Positions 15,653-24,954 of a DNA stretch of 48,099 nucleotides are shown one piece after another. A program made the position numbers and the translations under genes. The notes beneath the pieces were generated by a model. The model did not search any database, was not told the DNA's origin, and was given only the letters and a program-made list of their open reading frames with translations. This DNA comes from Myxococcales bacterium (GTDB lineage: Bacteria > Myxococcota_A > Polyangia > Polyangiales > Polyangiaceae), in the NCBI GenBank assembly GCA_016191785.1, contig JACPVJ010000130.1, positions 1 through 48,099 on the forward strand, read 5' to 3'. Each line of letters begins with the position of its first letter. The stretch's first letter is position 1.

Positions 15653-16606
15653 TCAGCGCCCTGGCAACGAGCCGAGCAGCGCCGCCAGCCTCTGCGTGAA
15701 GGCTTCGCCGGGCTCGGTCTCGCCCGCCGCCAGCGCCTGCGCAAACGGCGTGGCGGGCGGCGGCTCGGCCGCCACGAGGGCTTCCGGCGGGCCGCGGAAG
15801 AGCGCGCGCAATCGCTCGAGCCAGCCTCCCCCGCCCTTGGCCTTCGCCGCGGTGACCCCGCTGGCCCGCGCCGGCGCTGCCGGTGGCGGCGCGCCACCGG
15901 GCGCGGCCCTCGGGGCCGGTGGCGGCACAGCGGCCGGCGGGGGCGCGCCGATCATCCGCGGGCGCGCAGTCGACGGCGGCGCCATCGGCGCGGCGCAAGA
16001 CTCGGCCAGCGCCGCCGCCTCGAGCTCGTCCCGCTGCTCGATCCGCGCCCGCATCTTGCCGAGCGCGCGACTCAGGCGCATGCGCACCGTGCCCTCTTTG
16101 AGCCCGAACACGCTCGCCAGCTCTGGGTACTCCATGCCGTTGCGAAAGCGCAGCACGATCAGCGCACGCTCGTTCTCTTCGAGCTGGTCGAAGGCGTGAT
16201 CCACGTCGCCGCGCCTGACCAGCAGCTCCGGCGGCAACGGGGCGTCGTCCGCGAAACCGTCGACGTCGTCGTCCCCGTCGTCCCACGGCTCGCGCTCGCT
16301 GCGCCGCAGATGATCGATGCAGCGATTGCGCGCGATGGCGAAGAGCCAGGTGCGTGGCGCCGCCTCGGCGCGGTAGCTGCCCAGGTGCGAGAAAGCCTGC
16401 GCGAACACGTCTTGCGCCAGATCTTCGGCGAGGGCGCGCTCGCGCACCATGCTGCGACAGAGCGCGATCACCTCGCGCGCGTGGCGAGCCACCAGCCACT
16501 CGCCCGCACGCCGCAAGTCGCCCGCGGCCACCAGGGCCGACAGCTCGCGCGAGGGCGACAGGGCATCCACGCGGGCAATAGACGACAGAGCGCGTGATTC
16601 TGTCAC
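15653..16606 (-). CDS. ECF-type RNA polymerase sigma factor with Pro/Ala-rich C-terminal extension
   Basis: A 317-residue protein. Region 2 is at about 40-105 (AEDLAQDVFAQAFSHLGSYR, TWLFAIARNRCIDHLRR) and region 4 at about 140-190 (LIVLRFRNGMEYPELASVFGLKEGTVRMRLSRAL), the standard ECF layout that redirects RNA polymerase. After residue 195 come about 120 extra residues, mostly Pro/Ala, ending in an amphipathic WLERLRALFRG...AFTQRLAALLGSLPGR segment. No anti-sigma gene is adjacent, so the tail may do the regulating (inference). The start is the GTG at 16606; later starts are possible. Confidence 0.85.
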   Translation of the reverse strand: MTESRALSSIARVDALSPSRELSALVAAGDLRRAGEWLVARHAREVIALCRSMVRERALAEDLAQDVFAQAFSHLGSYRAEAAPRTWLFAIARNRCIDHLRRSEREPWDDGDDDVDGFADDAPLPPELLVRRGDVDHAFDQLEENERALIVLRFRNGMEYPELASVFGLKEGTVRMRLSRALGKMRARIEQRDELEAAALAESCAAPMAPPSTARPRMIGAPPPAAVPPPAPRAAPGGAPPPAAPARASGVTAAKAKGGGGWLERLRALFRGPPEALVAAEPPPATPFAQALAAGETEPGEAFTQRLAALLGSLPGR

Positions 16607-16741
16607 CGCACCCCCGACGCTTTCTTCGGCCGGCCTGTGATTTCAGGCAGTTGCGGCACCACAACGCGCGCGCGGTGACGCCGCGGCCCGGGCCCCGTCG
16701 GTGCTCTCGAGGGCGACGAAGCCCGAGAGAAGGAGAACCCG

Positions 16742-17776
16742 ATGAAGCTCGACGTACAGGTGAAGAACGACTGCGTGTCGTTCGGTGAGGACTTCAGCAT
16801 TCGCTTCCAGCGCACGCTGCGCATCCCGGACGACGGGCGCACCTACCCGCTGCCGCCCGGGCTGGGCGCGTTCCCCGTGCGTCGCGTGGACGACTACGCC
16901 GATCGCGTACCAGCCGAGTGGGTCGGTCGGGGTGGAGTGTTCTTGCCCATGTACCAGCGCGAGGCGATGTGGCTCTCGTTCGGCAGCGTGGTCCCGCACG
17001 CGGTGAAGATCGCCGTGGGCAAGGTGTGCGCGCTGACGGGCCAGCCCTGGTCCGAGCGCCTGCACGCCGACGCGCAAGACTACCTGGTGGCGCCGCCGCA
17101 GCCCTGGCTCGACGGCATCGCGGTCGGCAAGGGCCGCATCCGGCAGTTCGTCGCCATGCCCCTGGGCATGGGCTACACGGTCGAAGGGCAGGTCACGGGG
17201 GAAGAGCGCTTCGGTGGGATCCAGATCAAGGTGCTGGCGCCCAAGCCCGGTCGCTTCCCGGTGCGCACGCGGTTGAGCGAGTCCGATTCGATGGGCTACA
17301 TCCCGCCGCCGTGCTGCGCCGCGCCCGCACCGGGAGCGGGCCCGTACCGCGCGTCAGCGGGCGCCGCGAAGTCGAAGGGTGCCGGCAGCATGGGGCTATG
17401 CGCCGGGGGCAGCATGCAGCAGAAGATCTACCCCGACCCCCACGGCATCGACAGCTGGGACCTCGATCGCCACGCGCGGCTGTTCGTGCACATCGTGAAC
17501 AGCGAGCTGTGGCGCGAGATCACCGGCGAGCGTGCCCCCGAGACGCCGGTCACCGCCAAGGAGTACAAGAAGCACGGCCTGCCCTGGTTCGAGCTGTACG
17601 ACGAGCACTGCCCGGCCCTGGGCGCCCAGGCGAAGCTGCAGCAGGTCAAGAGCGTCAAGCAGATGGACGACGCCCAGAGCGACTGGCCCCTGCAAGACGA
17701 CGAGAGCGTGGAGCCGAGTGTGATCAAGCGGCTCTACGGCATGGCCAAGCACCTGGTGCGTGACGGCCGGTGGTGA
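16742..17776 (+). CDS. Conserved hypothetical protein, function unknown
   Basis: A 344-residue protein with no signal peptide or membrane segment. A good ribosome site (AGAAGGAGA) precedes the ATG. The N-terminal part (MKLDVQVKNDCVSFGEDFSI, RTYPLPPGLGAFPVR) looks beta-rich. A Cys/Ala/Gly/Pro-rich patch (PPPCCAAPAPGAGP...GLCAGGSMQQKIYPD) separates it from a C-terminal half with WFELYDEHCPALGAQAKL. I recognise no family or catalytic motif. Its TGA abuts the Lhr stop with no intervening base (shared TGATCA). Confidence 0.8.
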   Translation: MKLDVQVKNDCVSFGEDFSIRFQRTLRIPDDGRTYPLPPGLGAFPVRRVDDYADRVPAEWVGRGGVFLPMYQREAMWLSFGSVVPHAVKIAVGKVCALTGQPWSERLHADAQDYLVAPPQPWLDGIAVGKGRIRQFVAMPLGMGYTVEGQVTGEERFGGIQIKVLAPKPGRFPVRTRLSESDSMGYIPPPCCAAPAPGAGPYRASAGAAKSKGAGSMGLCAGGSMQQKIYPDPHGIDSWDLDRHARLFVHIVNSELWREITGERAPETPVTAKEYKKHGLPWFELYDEHCPALGAQAKLQQVKSVKQMDDAQSDWPLQDDESVEPSVIKRLYGMAKHLVRDGRW

Positions 17777-20700
17777 TCACGGCGCGCTGAGCGATGCGCC
17801 CTCGAGGGTTGCCCGAGCCAGCAGGCCCTGCGACGACGCGCTGAACCCCGCGTCGCGCAGGGCCGCTGCCAGGCCCGAGCGGGTCGCCGGCTCGCCGTCG
17901 ACCTCTTCGAGCAAGATCGCGCGGCGCCCCCGCGACAAGAGCCCGAGCAGCGCCCGCGCCAAGAGCCGCTGCCCTTCGGCATCGCGAACGAAGGTGGTCA
18001 AGCGCGCATCGCCCTTGGCCAGGTAGCCCGCGAGCATGCCGTCGATCAGCACCACGCTCGCTCCAGCCGCGCGCGCCAGCCGCTGGGGCTCGGCGCTCTC
18101 GGGCCACCAGGGCACGGCGGCGCCATAGGGGCTCGCCGGATCGGTGGCCGCGAGCAGCACCACCCGCGGGCGATCGGGCTCTGCCTTCGCGCCCCGCAAG
18201 CGATCGACGGCGCCCGGCAGCGCGAACTGCGTCCCCCCGAGGCCCGCCACGAAGTACCCGCGACGAACCCGGCCGCGCTCTTCCATCTGCTTGAGCACGT
18301 CGTACACCGCCGAGAACCCGCCGGGGATCCCCTCGGAGTGCACAGCCTCGCGGGTCAAGACGCCGTGCCGATCGAGCAAGAGCTCGGCCAGCCCGAGACG
18401 CCGTTCGGCTTCGGAGCGCGAGGCAATGGCCGGCAAGAGCGACCACCGGCCCTCGCTGCCCGGCGGGCACGGGCGCGACCCCCGGAGCCGCTGCCTCCGG
18501 CTCGGCGCAGCGTCGCCGGCCAACCGCGAACGGAGCGGCGCCAGCGTATCGTTGCCGATCTCGCCGGCCCAGACCATGTCCCAGAGGGTGTCGAGCACCT
18601 CGGGCGCGAAGGCCCCGGTGCCCAGCACGATGTCATGAAAGAACGACGCCCCGCGCGCCTGGAGCAGCTCTCGGATCTTCGCCGCGAGCGGACCGTCGAC
18701 GGGCGTGGGCGGCGGGGCGAGCAGCGGGTACCGGTCGGCGAAGTAGAGCGCGATCCTCCCGTCGCGATCCCCCAGGCGCTCGAGCCCTCGCCACACGAGC
18801 TCACCCCGCGCGCAGGCCAGGTCGAGCTCGGCGCTGGCGAAGCGGGAGAGCCGGGCAGCCAAGACGTCGCTCTCGATCACCGAAGCCACGAGCGGCGCAC
18901 CCTCGAGCCGTTCGACCACCGACAGCACGCCGTCGGCGCCAAGAGCCTTCTGCCCCACCCCGTGCCACTCGCAGGTGAAGCGCGCGAAGGCCGCGGCGTC
19001 CACCGGCTCGATCTGGTGCCGCAGCTTGGCCAGCGAGCGACGCTTCAAGGTGCGCAGCACCTCGGCGTCGCACAGCTCGCTCCCGCTTCCGCCCGGCAAG
19101 AGCTCGCCCTCGACCACCCGGCCCTGGGCGATCAGGCGATCGAACGCCGGCCGCACGTCCACGCCGAAGCGCCGCCGGGCGGCGTCCACGGTGAACGGCC
19201 CATGGCTGCGGGCAAAGCGCGAGCAGAGATCCCCGAGCGCGTCGGCCACCGGCTCGAGCAGCGCGCGGGGCACCCCATCCGGGGCGGGCACTCCCAGACC
19301 ATCGCGCAGCCGAACCATGTCCTCGACCGCGGCGAGCCGCTCGACTCCGGCCATCACCACCACGAAGGCTCGCCCCTCGCCCTCGAGCGCAGCGACGAGC
19401 GGCGCGGGATCGACCGCGCAGCGGAGCGCGATCTCGCCCAGCGAGAGCGGCCCGAGGGCCAGCAAGAGGTCGTGGAGCCCGTCCGCGTGAGCCACGCTGG
19501 GCTCCGCCACGCGCTGCAGCGACCGCTCGGTCTCTTCGATGGACTCCGCGTCGAGGAGCTCGCGCAGCTCGGCCTCACCGAGTAGCGCGGCCAGCTCGCC
19601 TTGATCGATGGTCAGGGCCCGGGCCCGGCGCTCGGCCAGGGGCGCGTCGCCGTCGTACATGAAGTTGCCGACGTACGAGAACAAGAGCGCGGCGGCGAAG
19701 GGCGACGCGCGGCGGGTGTCCACGGTGACCACCGCGACCTGCCGCGACTCGATGCGCCGCAAGACCTCGGTGAGGGCCGGCACGTCGAACACGTCGCGCA
19801 GGCACTCGCGATAGGTCTCGAGCAAGATCGGGAAGCTGCCGTAGCGGGCCGCGACTCGCAACAGATCGGCCGAGCGTTTGCGCTGCGCCCAGAGCGGGCT
19901 GCGCTTGCCCGGGTAGCGCCGGGGCAAGAGCAACGCGCGGGCCGCGTTCTCGCGGAAGCGCGCGGCGAACAGCGAGCTGGTCCCCAGGCTCTCGATCAGC
20001 AGATCTTCGAGCTCGCCCGCGGAGGGGACGAAGGCCGCCAGATCCGGCGGCTCGTCGCTCTCGGGGAAGCGGAACACGATGCCGTCGTCGGACCAGATGC
20101 ACTCGATCTCGGCCGAGGTTGCGCGGCGCAGCTTGGCCAAGAGGGCCAGCGCCAGCGGGGCGTGCACCCGGGCTCCGAGCGCAGACAAGAGGCACACGCG
20201 AAAGTCCCCGACCTCGTCCACGAAGCGCTCGATGATCCAGGTCCGATCGCTGGGCACCCGTCCGGTGGCCTCACGCTGGGCCCGCACGTACGAGGCAAGG
20301 TTCTCGGCGGCGCGGGCGTCGAGGGCGTGTTCCGAAGTCAGCCGTGCGCAGACTTCGGCCTCCGACTCGGCAAGCTCGCGGGCCAGCGCGCCCATGGCCT
20401 CACCCAGCTCGGGAGCGCGGCCCGGTCGATCGCCGTGCCAGAACGGCATGCGCCCCGGCTCGCCAGGCGCCGGAGTGACCAGCACGCGATCGTGAGTGAT
20501 GTCGTCGATGCGCCAGCTCGACGCCCCGAGCACGAACACGTCCCCCGTGCGGCACTCGAAGACCATCTCCTCGTCGAGCTCCCCCACACGCACCGGCCGG
20601 TCCTCGGTGCCGGCAAGGAACACGCCGTACAGCCCGCGATCGGGGATGGTGCCGGCGTTGACCACCGCCAGGCGCTTGGCGCCGCGGCGTGCGCGCACCA

Positions 20701-22174
20701 CCCGCCCAGCGCGATCCCAGGTCAGCCGGGGGCGCAGCTCGGCGAACTCGTCGGACGGGTAGCGCCCCGAGAGCATGTCGAGCACGCCGTCGAACGAGCT
20801 CCGCCCGAGCTCGGCGAAGGGCGCCGCGCCCCGGACCAGATCGAACAGCTCGTCCTCGGCCACCGGCCTCATGCTGGCGATCGCCACGATCTGCTGGGCC
20901 AGCACGTCGAGCGGGTTTCGGAGATACCGGGTGGCCTCGACCTGGCCCGCGACCATGCGCGGCACCGCCGCCGCGCAGGCCAGCAAGTCGCCGCGGAACT
21001 TGGGCACGATCACGCCCTTCGACGGAGCCCCGACTTGATGCCCGGCGCGGCCGATACGCTGGATGCCGGAGGCCACCGAGGGTGGCGCTTCGATCTGGAT
21101 CACCAGATCGACCGCCCCCATGTCGATCCCTAGCTCGAGGGAGCTGGTCGCCACGATCGCAGGCAGGCGCCCGGCCTTGAGCTGATCTTCGATCTCTTTG
21201 CGCCGCTCCTTCGCGACCGAGCCGTGATGGGCCAGCGCCAGCGTCTCGCCCGCCGTCTCGTTGAGCGCGCCGGCCAGGCGCTCGGCCAGGCGGCGGTTGT
21301 TCACGAAGATCATGGTCGAGCGATGCGCGCGCACCAGCTCGACCAGGCGCGGGTGGATCGACGGCCAGATCGACGGCTCGCCGTCGCCGGCCGCGCCGCG
21401 CAGCCGTGCCATGTCCTCGATCGGCACCTCGACCGACAGCTCGAGCTGCTTCCCGGCAGAAGCATCGACCACCTCGACCGGGCGCGCGGCCCACCGGTCG
21501 CCCTCGACGGCTCCGCCGCCCAGCAGCCGCGCGATCTCGTCCAGCGGGCGCTGCGTCGCCGAGAGCCCAATGCGCTGCAGTGGCGAGCGCCCCGCGCGCA
21601 GCGCCTCGAGCCGCTCGAGTGACAAGAACAGGTGCGCGCCGCGCTTGGTGCCCGCGAGCGAATGGATCTCGTCGACGATCACCGTATCCACGCTCGCCAG
21701 GCGCGCCCTCGCCTCGCTGGTCAAGAGCAAGAACAGGGACTCGGGGGTGGTGATCAAGATGTCCGCCGGCGCCCGGGAGAACGCGCTGCGCTCCTTCGCC
21801 GGCGTGTCCCCGGTCCGCACGGCCACCTGCACGTCGCGACACGAGACGCCCAGCCGCTCGCTTGCTTCGCGGATGCCGGCGATGGGCTGCGACAGGTTCT
21901 TCTCCACGTCCGCCGCCAGGGCCTTCAGCGGCGAGACATAGAGCACCGATAGCCGCTCTTTCTTCGGCGGTTCGGCGCGGAACGCCAGGCGATCCAGCGC
22001 TGCCAGGAACGCCGCCAGGGTCTTGCCCGAGCCCGTGGGCGCGAGCATGAGCGCCGATCGACCCGCCGCGATCGCGCGCCAGCCACGAGCCTGCACCGGC
22101 GTCGGCTCGCCCAGCGCCGCTTCGAACCAAGCGCGCACGGGCGCTCGAAAGTGAGCCAGCGATCCCTCGGCCAT
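17777..22174 (-). CDS. lhr: Lhr-type large superfamily 2 helicase
   Basis: About 1465 residues, the size of full-length Lhr. Walker A is APTGSGKT (45-52), the DEAD-box variant DEIH is at 168-171, SATQRP is motif III and QRIGRAGH is motif VI. A WH/Lhr-core region and a long C-terminal winged-helix set follow. Lhr is an ATP-dependent 3'-5' nucleic-acid helicase linked to DNA repair. The ATG at 22174 was chosen because conserved sequence starts there; in-frame sequence further upstream is only the reverse of the neighbouring Gly/Met repeat. A GCTACGCT box lies 11 nt before the ATG. It converges exactly with the gene at 16742 and diverges from the lipoprotein gene at 22239. Confidence 0.93.
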   Translation of the reverse strand: MAEGSLAHFRAPVRAWFEAALGEPTPVQARGWRAIAAGRSALMLAPTGSGKTLAAFLAALDRLAFRAEPPKKERLSVLYVSPLKALAADVEKNLSQPIAGIREASERLGVSCRDVQVAVRTGDTPAKERSAFSRAPADILITTPESLFLLLTSEARARLASVDTVIVDEIHSLAGTKRGAHLFLSLERLEALRAGRSPLQRIGLSATQRPLDEIARLLGGGAVEGDRWAARPVEVVDASAGKQLELSVEVPIEDMARLRGAAGDGEPSIWPSIHPRLVELVRAHRSTMIFVNNRRLAERLAGALNETAGETLALAHHGSVAKERRKEIEDQLKAGRLPAIVATSSLELGIDMGAVDLVIQIEAPPSVASGIQRIGRAGHQVGAPSKGVIVPKFRGDLLACAAAVPRMVAGQVEATRYLRNPLDVLAQQIVAIASMRPVAEDELFDLVRGAAPFAELGRSSFDGVLDMLSGRYPSDEFAELRPRLTWDRAGRVVRARRGAKRLAVVNAGTIPDRGLYGVFLAGTEDRPVRVGELDEEMVFECRTGDVFVLGASSWRIDDITHDRVLVTPAPGEPGRMPFWHGDRPGRAPELGEAMGALARELAESEAEVCARLTSEHALDARAAENLASYVRAQREATGRVPSDRTWIIERFVDEVGDFRVCLLSALGARVHAPLALALLAKLRRATSAEIECIWSDDGIVFRFPESDEPPDLAAFVPSAGELEDLLIESLGTSSLFAARFRENAARALLLPRRYPGKRSPLWAQRKRSADLLRVAARYGSFPILLETYRECLRDVFDVPALTEVLRRIESRQVAVVTVDTRRASPFAAALLFSYVGNFMYDGDAPLAERRARALTIDQGELAALLGEAELRELLDAESIEETERSLQRVAEPSVAHADGLHDLLLALGPLSLGEIALRCAVDPAPLVAALEGEGRAFVVVMAGVERLAAVEDMVRLRDGLGVPAPDGVPRALLEPVADALGDLCSRFARSHGPFTVDAARRRFGVDVRPAFDRLIAQGRVVEGELLPGGSGSELCDAEVLRTLKRRSLAKLRHQIEPVDAAAFARFTCEWHGVGQKALGADGVLSVVERLEGAPLVASVIESDVLAARLSRFASAELDLACARGELVWRGLERLGDRDGRIALYFADRYPLLAPPPTPVDGPLAAKIRELLQARGASFFHDIVLGTGAFAPEVLDTLWDMVWAGEIGNDTLAPLRSRLAGDAAPSRRQRLRGSRPCPPGSEGRWSLLPAIASRSEAERRLGLAELLLDRHGVLTREAVHSEGIPGGFSAVYDVLKQMEERGRVRRGYFVAGLGGTQFALPGAVDRLRGAKAEPDRPRVVLLAATDPASPYGAAVPWWPESAEPQRLARAAGASVVLIDGMLAGYLAKGDARLTTFVRDAEGQRLLARALLGLLSRGRRAILLEEVDGEPATRSGLAAALRDAGFSASSQGLLARATLEGASLSAP

Positions 22175-22185
22175 CGGAGCGGGCC

Positions 22186-22191
22186 AGCGTA
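22186..22191 (-). promoter_or_regulatory. -10 element TACGCT upstream of lhr
   Basis: Minus-strand GCTACGCT lies 11 nt before the lhr ATG, with the same sequence and spacing as at the DHH-CBS operon. Confidence 0.4.
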
Positions 22192-22238
22192 GCACCGCGC
22201 CGGTTGCGCGCGCCCGCCGCGTGCGCGAGACTCTTGGC

Positions 22239-23423
22239 ATGCGGGGAACCACAGCGGTTGCTTGGATTGCGTTCTTGTCTTCGGCGTGCGGCGGCTCGAC
22301 CACCGGCGGCGGCCCGGTCGACGGCGGCGCGGCCAGCGGTGGCACCGGCGCGATGGGTGGCGCCGGCGCCATGGGTGGCACCGGCGCGATGGGCGGCACC
22401 GGCGCCATGGGTGGCACCGGCGCCATGGGTGGCACCGGCGCGATGGGGGGCACGGGCGGCGACCCCAGTGCCGGCCAACCCCCGCCGCCCGATCCGAACG
22501 CACCGCCGGCCAGCGGCACCACACCGACGACGCTGGTGATGCGCAAGCTCTTCCTGGGCGATACCAACCTGCAGGGGCAGCCGGATCCCTACGCTTGGAA
22601 GAAGTTTGGCCTGAACGTCGACGGCCTGGTCTCGAACAAGAGCTCGCCCAACCACTGCCAGCCTCAAAAAGGCGCCACCAAGTCCGCGACGCAGACCGAC
22701 GGCGATAGCGGCATCGACAACTCGTTCGGCTCGAACCTGATCAAGCTCGTCGAAACGCTCACCCCGAACCCGAGCGATGCTCTGAACGACGACATCGCCG
22801 GCGGCGGGGGCACCTGGCTGATCCACCTCCAGAACCTGGGAGGCAGCCCGGCCGAAAATGGCATCAAGGCTGCGCTCTTCAGCACCGCGCCCACGAGCGT
22901 CCCGCCCAGCTGGTCGCCGGGCGAGGTGCGCGCCGTGACCTTCGAGTCGGTCTCCGGCGGGAGCATCGCGTCGCCGCTGGTCACGTTCCCGCAGAGCTAC
23001 GTCGTCGGCGGCACCTGGGTCGGGGCCCCGGCGGCCACGGGGGATCTGGTGCTGAAGAGCAGTCTGCAAGGCTTCCTGATCGCAGCAAGGCTCCACCACG
23101 TCCGAGCGGTGGCAACCCTCACCGGGGTGGGTCCGACCGCCAAGGCGACCGGCGTCCTCTCAGGGGTCATCGACACCGAGGAGTACATCTCGGATCTGGC
23201 AAAGATCGCCGGTGCGATGGCGGTAGAGCTGTGTGACGGCGCCACCTTCGAGAGCATCGCGCAGGCGGTTCGAGGCTCGAGCGACATCATGACGGACGGC
23301 TCGAACGGCGATCCGAGCAAGACCTGCGATGGCATCTCGATCGGGCTCGGCTTCGAGGCGACGGCAGCGGTGCTGGGCTCGGTCGCCCCGGCGGTGCCGC
23401 CGCCGCCCAACCCCTGCAAGTAG
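22239..23423 (+). CDS. Lipoprotein with Gly-Ala-Met-Gly-Gly-Thr repeat, function unknown
   Basis: A 394-residue exported lipoprotein. The signal MRGTTAVAWIAFLSSAC ends in lipobox SSAC, followed by a flexible linker of six GAMGGT-type hexapeptides. The remaining ~310 residues (LVMRKLFLGDTNLQGQPDPYAWKKFGLNVD..., GGTWLIHLQNLGG) have no domain I recognise and end in a Pro/Cys tail (VPPPPNPCK). The ATG at 22239 starts the signal; an in-frame start at 22221 adds six residues. It is divergent from lhr (64 nt apart) and converges with the barrel/thioredoxin gene (9 nt). Confidence 0.85.
   Translation: MRGTTAVAWIAFLSSACGGSTTGGGPVDGGAASGGTGAMGGAGAMGGTGAMGGTGAMGGTGAMGGTGAMGGTGGDPSAGQPPPPDPNAPPASGTTPTTLVMRKLFLGDTNLQGQPDPYAWKKFGLNVDGLVSNKSSPNHCQPQKGATKSATQTDGDSGIDNSFGSNLIKLVETLTPNPSDALNDDIAGGGGTWLIHLQNLGGSPAENGIKAALFSTAPTSVPPSWSPGEVRAVTFESVSGGSIASPLVTFPQSYVVGGTWVGAPAATGDLVLKSSLQGFLIAARLHHVRAVATLTGVGPTAKATGVLSGVIDTEEYISDLAKIAGAMAVELCDGATFESIAQAVRGSSDIMTDGSNGDPSKTCDGISIGLGFEATAAVLGSVAPAVPPPPNPCK
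22338..22445. repeat. 18-bp in-frame tandem repeat coding GAMGGT units
   Basis: Six near-perfect 18-bp units (GGTGGCACCGGCGCGATG and close variants) encode the linker of the lipoprotein. Such repeats can change copy number by slippage and would lengthen or shorten the linker in frame. Confidence 0.9.
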
Positions 23424-23432
23424 CGGCTGCGC

Positions 23433-24872
23433 TCAGTGCGCGTGCGGCGCGTCGAGCAGCGTGCCCAGCGCTCGCTCGAGCGCCTCGAGGCTGGTCACCG
23501 TCGCGTGACGCTTGCCCTCGCGATCGAACACCCAGATCTGGGGCAGGCTGTTTTCGCCGCGCAGGTGCTGCTCGGCCACCGCAGAGTCGAAGTCCGGCAC
23601 CTCGACCCGCCGCACCGCGAGGTCGGCGTGCTTCGCCGCCAGCTGCCTGAGTCGCGCGTCGATGTGCTTGCACGAGTGGCACCAGTCCGCCCAGAAGTCG
23701 ATCACCGTCACCTTGTGCGGCGCGAGCACCCGCGCGAGCTCGAAGCTCGCCCCGCCCTGGGCCGCGTCTGCGACGTCGCCTTTTGTCGGATTCTTGACCT
23801 GATCGTGCGCGTGCTCGTCGCCCTTGCCGGCGTGCGCGTGCTCGTCGCCCTTGCCGCCGTGATCGTGATCGTCGCCCTCGCCATGCGCGTGGTCGTCCTC
23901 GGCCTCGCCCTCACCGCCGAACGACACGCTCAGCGTGCCGTAGATCGAGTAGGTCTCGCTCAGCTGCTGACCGTTGACGTCGGTGTACAGCGGCACGCGC
24001 CCGCCGACGCCGAACGCCACCGTCTTGCTCGCGCGCACGCTGGCCGAGCCCGTCGCGAACACCGCGCGCCCGCCCGAGTTGACCACGCGCCCCTCTTCCT
24101 GTTCGTCCGACTGGGTGCGCACCTGGAGCAGCCCGCCTGCGCCGATCACCAACCACGACGACGGCACGACCAGCGCGTCGAGCCCGGCCAGGTACGTACC
24201 GCCCATGGTCACGCCGGACTCGCTGGCGCCGAAGGGCTCGCGCACGCTCGCGCTGGGCGACACCCCGAAGTAGCGCGACACGAACTGCGTGAGCCGCAGC
24301 TCGGCGCTGCCGCTGTAGGCGCCATAACCAATCGCCAAGATGTTGGGCGGCACGGTGTCGCCTTCGTGCCCGAGGGTGCCCTGCCGCCCGGTGGGGAGCC
24401 CGAGCCCGGCGTGCAGGGTCAGGCTCGGCCGGTAGCCGCCCGCGCCCCAGAGCGCGGCGAAGTCGTACCCCGCGCCGAGCTCGAGGTCTCCGAAACCCGA
24501 CAGCCGGCGCGTGGGCTCCCCCTGCCCGGGCTCGACGGTGATGGTGCCCGCGGGCAGCGCCAGATCCGCCGCAAAGCCTCCGCCGAAGTAGTGGCGCAAC
24601 GACAGCTGCGTGACGAACGCATCGAGCTCGGCAGTGTCGCCGTCGACCACGGCGCTGCCGCGGTACTCGTCGAGGAACCGCGAGTACGACAGCGAGAGCC
24701 CGAGCTGAGTGAGCCCCTCGGGCAGCGCCTGCCGCGCGCCGAGCTGCAGGTTGAGAGCGGACCCCCCGACCGGGAGGTTCGGATTCACTCAAGCGGTTCA
24801 GGTCGCGAAGGCCGGCGACCACACCAACAGGGACGCGATTGTCCCTGCGAAAGCCAACCAGCGACGTTTCAC
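23433..24872 (-). CDS. Outer-membrane barrel / His-rich linker / thioredoxin fusion, probable UxxU selenoprotein
   Basis: The undisputed frame runs from a GTG at 24788 (451 residues): a beta-barrel-like region without signal peptide (about 1-285), a His/Asp/Gly-rich linker (EDDHAHGEGDDHDHGGKGDE) and a thioredoxin domain with WCHSC (Cys370, Cys373). Directly upstream in the same frame, codons 24872-24801 encode a perfect signal peptide (VKRRWLAFAG...LLVWSPAFA) plus Thr. Between the two lie TGA at 24800-24798, Thr-Ala, and TGA at 24791-24789. Read as selenocysteine, the junction is AT-U-TA-U-VNPNLPVGG, a U-x-x-U redox motif at the mature N-terminus. The alternatives are a pseudogene or sequence errors. 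The role is inferred as an envelope thiol/selenol or metal-handling protein. Confidence 0.7.
24761..24800 (-). other. Two in-frame TGA codons with a SECIS-like hairpin
   Basis: Minus strand: TGA at 24800-24798 and TGA at 24791-24789 are followed by ACCTCCC (24778-24772), loop GGTC (24771-24768) and GGGGGGT (24767-24761), a 7-bp stem with one G-U pair. The loop starts with G, 17 nt after the second TGA and 26 nt after the first. Bacterial SECIS elements normally place the loop 16-37 nt downstream, so one hairpin could serve both codons. Confidence 0.5.
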
Positions 24873-24954
24873 GCAGAACGCCGTCTAGGCCCAATTCCGG
24901 GGGCAAGCAAGGCTGGTTTGCGATCCCCCCCGGGCTGTGGGATGGCTCCGGGCG

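Noticed and set aside
22175..22567. N-terminal extension of lhr upstream of 22174
   Set aside because: It only encodes the reverse of the GAMGGT repeat (APVPPM repeats); conserved sequence starts at 22174.
20400..23099. Long minus-strand frame overlapping lhr and the Gly/Met lipoprotein
   Set aside because: Arg/Ala-rich nonsense in an alternative frame of lhr, which has all helicase motifs in its own frame.
23842..23900. His/Asp-rich linker as a separate metallochaperone gene
   Set aside because: It is within one continuous frame between the barrel and the thioredoxin domain, with no start site.
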